Below the pieces are notes generated by a model. That model worked only from the letters and a program-made list of their open reading frames with translations, was not told the DNA's origin and did no database searches. The translations under genes and the position numbers were made by a program. A stretch of 64,000 nucleotides of DNA from Oasisia sp. SBJ-2009 (Eukaryota > Annelida > Polychaeta > Sabellida > Siboglinidae), in assembly GCA_964017155.1 (NCBI GenBank), contig OZ024864.1, positions 34,534,529 through 34,598,528 of the forward strand. The letters are read 5' to 3'. Within the stretch, counting starts at the first letter, position 1, and each line of letters begins with the position of its first letter. Positions 51,538-64,000 of this stretch are shown piece by piece.

Positions 51538-51592
<55 letters not shown>

Positions 51593-51946
51593 GACACATA
51601 TACACACAGACACACACAGACACACACAGACACACACAGACACACACAGACACACACAGACACACACGTACACACACACAGAGACACAAAGAGACATACA
51701 CACACACAAAGATACACACACACAGACACACACACACACACACAGACAGACACACAGACACACAGACACAAAGACACACAGACACACAGACACACAGACA
51801 CACAGACACACAGACACACAGACACACAGACACACAGACACACAGACACACAGACACACAGACACACAGACGCACAGACGCACAGACGCACAGACGCACG
51901 CACGCACACACGCACACACGCACACACGCACACACACAAAGACACA

Positions 51947-51977
<31 letters not shown>

Positions 51978-52064
51978 ACACACAGACACACAGACACACA
52001 GACACACAGACACACAGACACACAGACACACAGACACACACACACACAGACACACAGACACACA

Positions 52065-52125
<61 letters not shown>
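50955..52125. repeat. Compound CA/octamer satellite array (unit 3)
   Basis: About 1.17 kb starting with GGCGC repeats, then ACAGACGC and ACAGACAC octamers, ACACAT, (ACACAG) variants and a final (CA)n run. It corresponds to the octamer arrays of units 1 and 2 but is two to three times longer. Frames of up to 463 codons on both strands are artefacts of the repeat. Confidence 0.97.
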
Positions 52126-52129
<4 letters not shown>

Positions 52130-52229
52130 ATCGAAATCTATACTGACCATTAATAGTAAATGTTTGAAGTTTTTGAAATGATGATATTACCATAATATTT
52201 AAATATTGTATAATAACACAAGACATATA

Positions 52230-52700
52230 ACAAGCAAACCCTTTAAAGAGCAAAAACGGTTTGGTGCGATGCATCTAAAAGAGTTTACACAAACTAACCA
52301 TTTGAATATTTATATCAGTGGTCTTAAAGTGGAAATATCTAGCAAAACCACCGATACTACAAACGGGACCATTTTGTTCGATGCAGCCAATTAAAACCCA
52401 GCACCTATCTGCACTTCGGAAAGGTAATAAGTCACTATGCCGTCTGCTGGTTCAGCTGTCACAAGAGAGTCGGTGTACAACGAAATCGCGAGGGCAATAT
52501 GCCACACTTTTCCTCAAGCGCTTGTAGCAACAGTACGGGGAAAGACAGGACTACTAAGCTGTCTTTTTCATTGCCCTATGAACTGAAGCAGTAGTCCAGA
52601 GGATTCGTTGGAACAGTCACAGATACACTACGGATATCAGACGACCGGATTCGGCTGGCCTGACCATGAAAACGATCACCAGTAGCCTCCAAACTTCTCC
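52230..52700 (+). pseudogene. Diverged single-monomer copy of the post-kringle region with Ig-like remains
   Basis: 52230-52500 aligns with 16430-17230 but with one 122-bp monomer. It continues into GKTGLLSC, a frameshift, and EAVVQRIRWNSHRYTT, the paralogue of GKTVTVSC...VVQWIRRD. Cys is kept, Trp of VVQW is Arg, and a Trp follows four residues later. The frame is broken. It is evidence that the segment was once duplicated with the LRR module. Confidence 0.4.
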
Positions 52701-53024
52701 TCACTACCTTACGTACATACACATACATTACAAGCCACGACGAGGAACGACAACCCACAAGACACTCGGAGGTGTCTATCGGAGAGAATGTAATGATCTG
52801 AACACATCGAACGTGAGGTCAATAGTTAGCAGAAGCCATCGCCCAGGCCCATTCCGCCAAATACCACAGGGGTGTGCAACTCTAACATCGTTCATGCCCG
52901 GGTCGACAACACTTTTTCGCAACTCGCTGGCCATATTATATCGGACATAACACCAAAAAACTTCAACTTAAAATCAGCCATGCGTATCCATACTAACATT
53001 AAAGCTGCCCAATCAACTCGTTTG

Positions 53025-53847
53025 GTCTAGGTCCGTTATAGCTACATCCCGTTATAGCTTCTTCCCGTCATATTTAGTTCCCGTTAAAGCTACATATTTA
53101 CCTGTTATAGCTACTCGTTAAGTTTGGCAGGCAAATTAGTCAATTCAAGAAGGGACGGCAAGAGGGATCATTAATTATTTTAGATTATTGTAACATTTCT
53201 ACATGAAATGTATTAATGAAGTAAACTTTTAAAAGAAAGGTCGCAAGGATGCTGTATAAATGTAACTGTCAGTTATTTGAAATGGAAAATATACAATAAA
53301 ACACTTGTGCCAATCACTTTTAAGGCATCTACGTAACTAATTGTGCAGAGTACATCATTATTGCAATCATCAAAACGTAAAAATACATCAATTATTCTAG
53401 TTTAAGTGGTGGTTAGGACGGCAGCATCATGTTGAGCAACCATAAACTGGAATAAGTTGGGATGTTATTTCCCAAATCCTTTCGCAAATTGGGAATTCCA
53501 TTACTCAACATGGTTGTGTGTTCATTTTTCAGTCAATTTCTGTGTACAAATCCCACGTGTCCATGAAGATCTTTGAATCATCTTCAAGCTATGTTTAAAA
53601 AAAGCACTCGTTAAAAGTTATCAGTTGCGGAAATTCCTCAATGGGACTCACATCCAAGCCGTCCACCCCTTATGGACATCAGTTGGATTGAAATGAAATA
53701 GCAAATGTTCCCTTATCTTGTTACATTGTGAAATGGAGAAATAGAAAAGTAGCTATGACGGGACTAGTTTAACTATAAAACTTAATTAGTAGTAATAACG
53801 AGAATAAACAAAGTAGCTAAAACGGGAAGTACCTATAACGGGTAGAC
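53025..53847. mobile_element. MULE-like DNA transposon relic (unit 3)
   Basis: Same ends as in units 1 and 2, with more substitutions and small indels. The minus-strand transposase fragment (about 53430-53690) is further decayed. Its presence in all units dates it before the array. Confidence 0.62.
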
Positions 53848-54718
53848 ACCATTCATTTGCCAAAAGCCAACACGGTTCTATTATGTCCAGATGTGTAACG
53901 TGTTAATAATTTAACTAGTATGCATAGTTAGAATAATTTTTAAATGCGTAGGCCTACTTGGCCTTTCTTTTAAAGAATTGACCATACGCCGAGTATAACA
54001 GACAAAACAGTATGCAACTGTTAGCGCAACGACAAGATAAATGCTGCTGGCTTACGACATTGAATGACAGTCTACAAGGATTATAACTAGAGTTAGCAAA
54101 CTTCTAAGACATTGCTGTCCAGTTTGATTGAGAACTTATATATTATAACTGCTGTTATAACAAACACGCCTACTAGCAAAAAACACGTAAATTTGTATTT
54201 CGTCTTCCAGTTTTCATTGAGCATTCACATAACGACTAAATGATATGTAGTTACCGTGATGGGAGCCTACTTACGCTTTATGTAGTTGACATGATCATCG
54301 ATAACACAACACTGTCCGTTTGTCTTGGGTAGACAAAATTCACCTAAGTGTAAACACTTAACCGTGCATTAGCATAACCGGAGGTCGAACAGACGTGACA
54401 TTTTATGTTGCATATAATGCCTCTACATCGGAAGCGGTTATTAAACAGAAAGAAATGTTGGTAGACGGGAGAAACCAAAGCAAGTCTACCATGTTCAGTT
54501 TGTATTCTTTTTATTACAACAAAAATGTGCTTGTACACAGCTTCTGTAACTTTATTGCAGTAGAACTAATACTTCAATGTCAGTTTGCATGTAATTTAAA
54601 CAATTAATCGCACGAAGACTTCACGAATAATTAGACGGGGTAACAGCGACAATGAAATTGTGCCTAGACGATGAGTTAAATGCTGGTGGTTTACGACATT
54701 GAGTGACAACCGGCAAGG

Positions 54719-54726
54719 TTTATAAA
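54719..54726 (+). promoter_or_regulatory. TATA box of LRR-kringle gene, unit 3
   Basis: TTTATAAA, exactly 102 bp before the ATG at 54821. Just downstream the leader carries GACGAACAAGC where other copies have GACGAGGAAGC. Confidence 0.7.
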
Positions 54727-54820
54727 GCCACGACGAACAAGCACAACCCACACGACACTCGGAGGAGAGAAGAAACCGTTCACCAAACGACGACTAACAT
54801 CGAGACACAGCCAAGTGACG

Positions 54821-55955
54821 ATGGTTGGGTCGACTGCTAGGCCGGGAGTGCGGCGTGGTGACGTGTCTGAGGAGCCACGGCGATGGCTGATGGTTGCGGT
54901 GCTGATAGCGGCCCTCGTGCCGCTCACTCAAGCTGACTGCAGTGCCACTGACGATCCCCGTTGCAGCTGTGAAGAAGGGTGGGTTGGTCGTTTCATTTAC
55001 TGTGACTTGCATGGCAACTACTCACAGGTACCGTCGTTCCGTCAATCTAACACCGTTTACTGGCATACCATTATATATGGTAAATGGACCTGTTTGACCG
55101 TACAAGCAGGGACCTTTAAAAACTTAACAACCAAGAATATATTAATCTATTCTCGAAATAACGTTACCATTGAACCGGGAGCATTCTCAGGAGTTGGCGG
55201 TGAACTCAGGCGACTGCTTATTACAAGCACGTTAGAGGTGATCCCCGAAGGAGCATTTGATGGACTTGGCCAGCTGAAATATCTACATCTGGACAGAAAC
55301 CGCATGAAGACAGTGGACCGGTTGACATTCAGCCACTTGCCGAATCTAACGGTGTTGCTTTTAAGTAGTAACCAGGTCGAGGCGATCCACGATGAAGCTT
55401 TCGACGGTCTCAGTCAACTAAAGGTTCTATATCTAGACAAGAACCGCTTGAAGACAGTGAGTAACAGAATGTTCAGTAAATTATCACATCTTGTGGTACT
55501 TAATCTGGCCCAAAATCAGCTGGAGACCATACCTTATGATGCCTTTGATGGACTCAGTCAGCTGACATATCTATTTCTGTCAACCAACGGCCTGAAAACA
55601 GTCAGCCACTCAATGTTCAGTCACATGTCACGTCTGAAGGCACTCTATCTTGACCAGAACCAACTCGAGACGATCCCCGACGACTCGTTCCTTGGACTCG
55701 GTCAGTTGAAGTATTTGCAGTTGAACAATAACCGGCTGACATCATTGAATGTCACCCTCTTTAGCAGTATGTCACAGCTGTATGTTCTAGTGCTTTTCGA
55801 AAACCCGCTGACGTGTGACTGTGGACTGGCCTGGACACAGGCTAAGAAAAAGAGAGTCTACGTTTTCGGTACGTGCGCTAATCCGCCGTCGGCCAGAAGT
55901 AAGTCAGTCAGAGCCTACGACATCTCCCAGTGCAAGCAAGACTCAACGAACACAG
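54821..55955 (+). CDS. LRR-kringle secreted protein, exon 1, unit 3
   Basis: Intact 1135-nt exon with the same domain order and phase-1 donor (ACAG|GTATTC). It differs from unit 1 at more sites, again clustered in the repeat strands: M178V, R180L, E204Y, E225V, R226V, T228N, T230A, L252F, G255T, E273K, K274A, D276Y, H279Q, K300Q, N321Y, G322V, I324V and D327E. Framework leucines and asparagines stay fixed. In the LRRCT, CRLAWIHANAKT becomes CGLAWTQAKKKR. The repeat face is therefore the main place of difference, as in LRR receptors that recognise varied ligands; recognition itself is inferred. Confidence 0.92.
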
Positions 55956-56681
<726 letters not shown>

Positions 56682-56785
56682 GTAACCAAACGGAGTGTGT
56701 GCTAACTGCTGACGGTTTCGACTATCGCGGTCTTGCCCACACAACCAAGTCGGGTCGGATGTGTCAGCATTGGAATTCACAAACG
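56682..56785 (+). CDS. LRR-kringle protein, exon 2 (first half of kringle), unit 3
   Basis: Same 104-nt exon, with two conservative changes relative to unit 1 (first L after C384 to V, and DGLDYRG to DGFDYRG). Landmarks EC, DYRG, CQHW and NSQT are kept. Confidence 0.88.
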
Positions 56786-57159
56786 GTAGACTATTTGTCA
56801 AGCTTAAGGAGTAACAAATAAAATGTGTTTGTCAATGCTTCGGTTAAAATTACAGAATATGCTCTGCATTACGGAATACGAATTGATTTCTTTGATCAGT
56901 TTAATGACTCTTTTTGTGTGTTGTTTTTTCTAGAACATAATTATAAATAACCTAATTACAATATTTAACATCTAACTAGGTGATTTATAATTGTGACAAC
57001 GGCGATAAGGTCATACAATTAAGTTAAAATGTTAAACTGTTGATATATAGTTGTGACACCGGCGACAATTTCGTAACATTAAGTTCACTTGTATTTGTCG
57101 TTTTAGTTGTTTAAAAATGAAAGGTTCTGTGACACGATCTTATGTTCCATTTCCTACAG

Positions 57160-57315
57160 CCACATCAACACAACTGCACCGCAGGAGGCAGAGCGAACTA
57201 CTGCAACAACAACGCCGACAACACCCCGAGTGAGTGCGTCCGCTCAGCGCCCTGGTGCTACACGACCGACCCACAGGTGCCGTGGGAATACTGCGACATT
57301 CCTCTGTGTGAGTGA
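57160..57315 (+). CDS. LRR-kringle protein, exon 3 (second half of kringle and stop), unit 3
   Basis: Opens after TTTCCTACAG with PHQHNC and ends DIPLCE, TGA at 57313-57315. One visible replacement follows C419 (A420T), making HNCT. The intron before it lacks the LINE found in units 1 and 2. The overlapping GTGAGT donor is intact, as in unit 1. Confidence 0.88.
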   Translation, partial: PHQHNCTAGGRANYCNNNADNTPSECVRSAPWCYTTDPQVPWEYCDIPLCE

Positions 57316-57467
57316 CATCACACGTCTCCTTGATCAGAAGGTAGGGTGTAGTATGTCGGTGTGTTTGCTCGAAGCATGTATTGCTGTCTTATGTCCTTTC
57401 ACTGAACTTAAAGGGCAAAAAGTCCGGTTTGGAGTCATGCATCTAAAAAGTTAACACAGACTAAACA

Positions 57468-58077
57468 TTTTCAATTACAATCAAATTATTTAGAAAAGTG
57501 GTTTACAGAGAAAGTGGTCTTAAAGTGGCCTATCTACCAAAACCACCGACACCATGAAAGAAGCCACCTTGGTCGATACAGACAAACCATTTTCAACTAC
57601 AATCAGGTTATTTACATAAGTGGTTTACTGAGAAAGTGGTCTTAAAGTGGTCAATCTAACAAAACCACCGACTCCATGAAAGGAACCATCTCGGTCGATG
57701 CAGACTAACCATTTTCAACTACAATCAAATTACATACATAAGTGGTTTACTGAGAAAGTGGTCTTAAAGTGGCCAATCTAACAAAACCACCGACACCATG
57801 AAAGAAACCATCTTGGTCGATACAGACTAACCATTTTCAACTACAATCAGATTATTTACATAAGTGGTTTACTGAGAAAGTGGTCTTAAAGTGGCCAATC
57901 TAACAAAACCACCGACACCATGTATAGGGACCATCTCGGTCGATGCAGACTAACCATTTTCAACTACAATCAAATTACATACATAAGTGGTTTACTGAGA
58001 AAGTGGTCGTTAAGTGGCCAATCTAACCCAAACCACCGACACCATGAATGGGACCATCTTGGTCGATGCAATCAATC
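57468..58077. repeat. 122-bp minisatellite, about five copies (unit 3)
   Basis: Same number of monomers as in units 1 and 2, so expansion happened before the units separated. Confidence 0.95.
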
Positions 58078-58233
58078 AAAACTCAGCTTCCATTTGCGCT
58101 GTGGAAAATAATACGTCACAGTGTTGACTGGTGGTTCAGCTATCATAACAAAGGATCTATAAGGTTAGTTAAAAGTGCCTTAATTTTGGTTTATAAGGGA
58201 ATCGCGAGACCAATATGCCCTACTGTTACTCAT

Positions 58234-58356
58234 ACGCTTGTAGAAATAGTACAGGGAAAGACAGTATCAGTGAGTTGTTTTTTGTTACCCTTTGAATCGA
58301 CCAGACCTGAAACAGCGGTCCAGTGGATTCGTAGGGACCGCGTTGGATTGACCTAT
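58234..58356 (+). pseudogene. Possible Ig-like exon fragment (unit 3)
   Basis: GKTVSVSC and AVQWIRRD are kept and the frame ends one codon later than in unit 1. Same uncertainty as at 17255. Confidence 0.3.
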
Positions 58357-58359
58357 TGA

Positions 58360-61225
<2,866 letters not shown>

Positions 61226-61307
61226 AAGTAGGCTCCCATCGCAGTAACTACATATCATTAAGTTGCATAACTTAATGATATGTAGTTACTGCGATGGGCG
61301 CCTACTT
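61226..61307. repeat. 82-nt palindrome (unit 3)
   Basis: Near-perfect stem and GCAT loop; one arm carries GGGCGCC where the other implies GGGAGCC. Confidence 0.95.
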
Positions 61308-61465
61308 ACGCTTTACAAGTTCAAGGGCCTGTCACACTTCAAAGACCCAACGTTGAATAGTTGACATGATCATCAATAACACAACTTTGCCCCTTTGTTT
61401 TGGTAAGACTAAATTCGCCTCAGTGTAAAAACCTAGCCGTGCATTAGCATAACAGGAGGTCGAAT

Positions 61466-61800
61466 AGACGTGACATTTTATGTTGCATATAATGCCTCTA
61501 AATCCGAAGTAGTTATTAAGAACAAAGACATGCTGGTAGAATGGAGAGACCAAAGCAAGTCTACCATATTCAGTTTGTATTATTTTCGTAACAACAAACA
61601 TGGGCTGGTACACATACGCATACACACACACTCACACATGCAAACACACACTCATGGGCATAGGCATAGGCATAGGCACACGCACACGCACACGCACACG
61701 CACACGCACACGCACGCGCACGCGCACGCGCACGCGCACGCACACGCACACGCACACGCACGCACGCATGCATGCACGCACGCACGCACGCACATACGAG
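61466..61800 (+). other. Conserved short frame and CA/CGCA-rich tract (unit 3)
   Basis: TFYVAYNASKSEVVIKNKDM-type frame from about 61470, followed by a GCACAC/GCACGC repeat at 61621-61795. No family recognised. Confidence 0.25.
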
Positions 61801-62038
61801 CTATTCTGGTCCATGGCATTTGTTAGTGGAGAGTAGACTGCTTTCTGTACCATAGCTATAATAATGTTTTCTGCCAGCGACACTACATTTTAAATTGTAA
61901 GAAGCATCACATTAAACACAAAATGCAAAGCTAACATAATTACATTTGTCTAATACGTATACAGCCAACACATTTCAGGTTTATTCCTAGAGCAGCAACT
62001 CTGTGGTTCAAAATCACACTATTTAAGGCCCATATAAA

Positions 62039-62296
62039 TTACGGCGTCACGTTTTCTGTACATATTTTGCGTAATTGTTGTTGATACAGTACAGAGATGT
62101 CGTTGTACATTAGCATATGGTGTCCATTAACAATGTCCAGTAGCTTCAGATTTTTCATGGAAGCATCATCACGAAAATAATATACATTGATACCGCCGTA
62201 AAAGTTCAAATAGTACATAGCATGTCTTGGGAGGTATGCAAGAAATTTCATAGTTGTATTTACAGCCAGACGGACTTTGCAAAATACTAAACACAA
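62039..62296 (-). other. 85-codon minus-strand frame at the unit end (unit 3)
   Basis: Open counterpart of 42186-42443 (YYFRDDASMKNLKLLDIVNG kept), with about nine replacements. Function unknown. Confidence 0.3.
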
Positions 62297-63060
62297 AAGA
62301 TATTAAATTCCTGTTTGCCTGCCATGTCCTTCCGCCTGTATCCTCCACAAGTTGAGGTTAGGCGTGTACACGAAGGCGAACAAGAAGAACACAAGGTCTC
62401 CTGTTTGACGCACCGTTGCCGTCATCCATGTGGAGATGTAATGAATTCACAATGTACAAACGGCAATAAAGCAAAAGGTAAACGACTAAGTAACATCCAG
62501 CGACAAATGTATAAGTTAGACTATTTTCCCGATAATAGGAAAATAATACAATGAATGTACAGCCTGAAACACAGCCTGCACCGCTCTATCGTCATGTTAA
62601 ATGTTCACGCTAGCAGCTTTTCTGCCGGCGGTGTTATCAATAATTTTCGAGCTGGTAGTTTTTAGGGAAACAAGTGACAACGGTTGAGCATTGACGTGTG
62701 TTCGCAATCAACTTACTTCACATTTGTCAAGTACACGAAGTTTGAGAGAAATTGGCTAATCAATCTATCTAGGTGTTTAACATTATGCTCAAATACGATC
62801 GCAAAAAACGTAACCAACGAGGCAGACACTACCACTTAGGACTGCCGTTAAAACGGCTACAACTTTTTTCTTTTGCCGGAAACTGCATACATATATCAAC
62901 ACTGACAACAGGCAGCATTTAGATATGATACTATAGTAGACGTTGGCGATGGTGCCAAGCCAGTGAATGTTACAGCCAAATGGTTTACACGGGCGACGCT
63001 TTCCCGAATCGGCCCGAAAGCAATTCTATACATATGGTGTCTATTTAATAATAATGTAAG

Positions 63061-63350
63061 TTGCTATGATGGGAGGCCGGTCAATTACTACGCTAACTAA
63101 CAGCAGTTACTAACCAAATTAAATAAATGGACTTCATTGTGCGACAAGGATGCTTGTTGTCAGCATTCATTTTTCTTTTGGCCATTGACTTGGTCACGAA
63201 GTCTTCCACGGAATATATAAGAAACGGCATTCAGTGGACGCCATGGAAGAACATTTACGACCTTCGCACATGACATTAAATTGCCCTACTGCCTCACAAC
63301 ACTAACAGATATACAAGACAACCATGTTAATATGCATATCGTCGCAAATA
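63061..63350 (+). mobile_element. RT palm fragment of an EN-RT element (unit 4)
   Basis: The frame from about 63147 reads VRQGCLLSAFIFLLAIDLV, then RNGIQWTPW and, after stops, ALLPH. This is the RQGCLLSPxLFxL region and what follows it in EN-RT reverse transcriptases; the YADD-type segment is decayed. It is the part missing from the relics in units 1-3. Stops and frameshifts show it is inactive. Confidence 0.72.
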
Positions 63351-63600
63351 GGGCTCAAAAAAGAAACCAAATGAAATCACACCACAAGGAAGTGCCACTA
63401 AACCAGTAGAAGGTTTGCACATGGCAACATCATAGACAAGCAAGGAAGAGCAGACGCTGACGTCCAATATATACACAATTATAAACAAACATTACGCGCA
63501 CTAAACGCCAGCACTGTTAGTTCGCCTTTACTACCGGTTGTTGGCAGGCCTCTGACATGCAAATACAACTGAACTGTGTCTTTCTACCACAAACGAAACT
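63351..63600. other. Unassigned, possibly the decayed end of the RT element
   Basis: No frame or motif is clear. The sequence may continue the RT relic. Confidence 0.3.
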
Positions 63601-63614
63601 TAATAAAATCGGTC

Positions 63615-63960
63615 CCAGCTAGCAGTTCTTCGTGGTTACCACGTGGCAGCCACGTGGCGTTATCGTGGCTACCACGTGGAAGAATTTACGTTGAAACGAC
63701 GTGATTTTGTCGAGTCGCGGCTACGTCGTCCCACGTTTTTCGCCACGTTTACACCACGTTATTTCTACGTGGATACGACGTGATTTTGTATGGTGGCAGT
63801 TACGTGGTCACAACGTGAACATTTCATATATATATATATATCACATTATTATCACGTTTCCACCACATTTATAACCCGTTGATGGTGTCGCAACGACGCA
63901 TTTTCTACGTGGATACGACATGATTTTGTAGTGTCATTGCCGGCATGACGTCATCCCGGC
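63615..63960. repeat. Degenerate CACGTGG-rich repeat array
   Basis: CCACGTGG palindromes occur three times between 63628 and 63680, and ACGACGTGATTTTGT-like words recur near 63696, 63774 and 63914. ACGTGG/CCACGT words on both strands make the block nearly self-complementary. It looks like part of a short-palindrome repeat or MITE-type element. Confidence 0.6.
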
Positions 63961-64000
63961 AAAGATTTAAAAAATTAACTGTTTACATAAATCAAGAAAT

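Larger units (their letters stand above)
62269..64000 (+). repeat. Start of tandem unit 4 (truncated by window)
   Basis: The stretch 62269-63140 matches the left part of units 1 and 2 but without the LINE insertion at unit position 24-562 and without the 603-bp insert at unit position 1238-1840. After about 63140 it departs from units 1 and 2 and runs into reverse-transcriptase-like sequence, then a CACGTGG-rich repeat. Whether another LRR-kringle gene follows cannot be seen. Confidence 0.8.

Noticed and set aside
50883..52274. Open frames of 397-463 codons over the CA/octamer array
   Set aside because: All frames on both strands are open because the repeat lacks stops. The products are pure low-complexity Cys/Val or Thr/His repeats.

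Overview
The window is animal (metazoan) nuclear DNA, AT-rich and full of microsatellites. It carries split genes with GT/AG introns, TATA promoters, non-LTR retrotransposon relics and DNA-transposon relics. Nothing in it is prokaryotic, and I see no tRNA, rRNA or CRISPR. The transposon types and the LRR-plus-kringle gene suit a marine invertebrate (lophotrochozoan or invertebrate deuterostome), but the sequence alone does not fix the species.

The window is a head-to-tail array of about 21-kb units: unit 1 (1-21145), unit 2 (21146-42415), unit 3 (42416-62268) and the start of unit 4 (62269-64000). Units 1 and 2 are close to identical. Unit 3 is more diverged, lacks several insertions found in units 1 and 2, and has its own rearrangements. 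Unit 4, where visible, lacks two of the same insertions.

Each complete unit holds one intact-looking gene for a secreted 464-residue protein: signal peptide, LRRNT cap, about nine leucine-rich repeats, LRRCT cap and one C-terminal kringle. The three genes are at 13063-16336, 34336-37633 and 54821-57315. Exon 1 (1135 nt in every copy) encodes the whole LRR ectodomain. Two short exons encode the kringle, and splice phases join cleanly at all junctions. A TTTATAAA box lies exactly 102 bp before the ATG in each gene. The copies differ mostly at exposed positions of the LxxLxLxxN strands, the ligand-binding face in LRR receptors, while the kringle is almost unchanged.

LRR pseudogenes accompany the genes. 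Units 1 and 2 have an antisense copy in which all LRRs are deleted and the N-terminal cap is joined to the LRRCT (9106-9399 and 30203-30496). Unit 3 instead has a sense-strand copy with two frameshifts and a stop (48299-49399). Each unit also has an orphan promoter duplicate upstream of the gene.

The rest of each unit is a RTE/CR1-type EN-RT relic, a MULE-like element with inverted ends and a decayed transposase, a second LINE inside the kringle intron (units 1 and 2 only), a GC-rich foldback element (units 1 and 2 only), a 122-bp minisatellite, octamer (ACAGACAC)n arrays, an 82-nt perfect-type palindrome, and weak traces of an Ig-like exon. The most interesting reading is a tandem family of diversifying LRR-kringle recognition proteins with nearby LRR pseudogene cassettes. 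Binding, expression and any gene conversion are inference.
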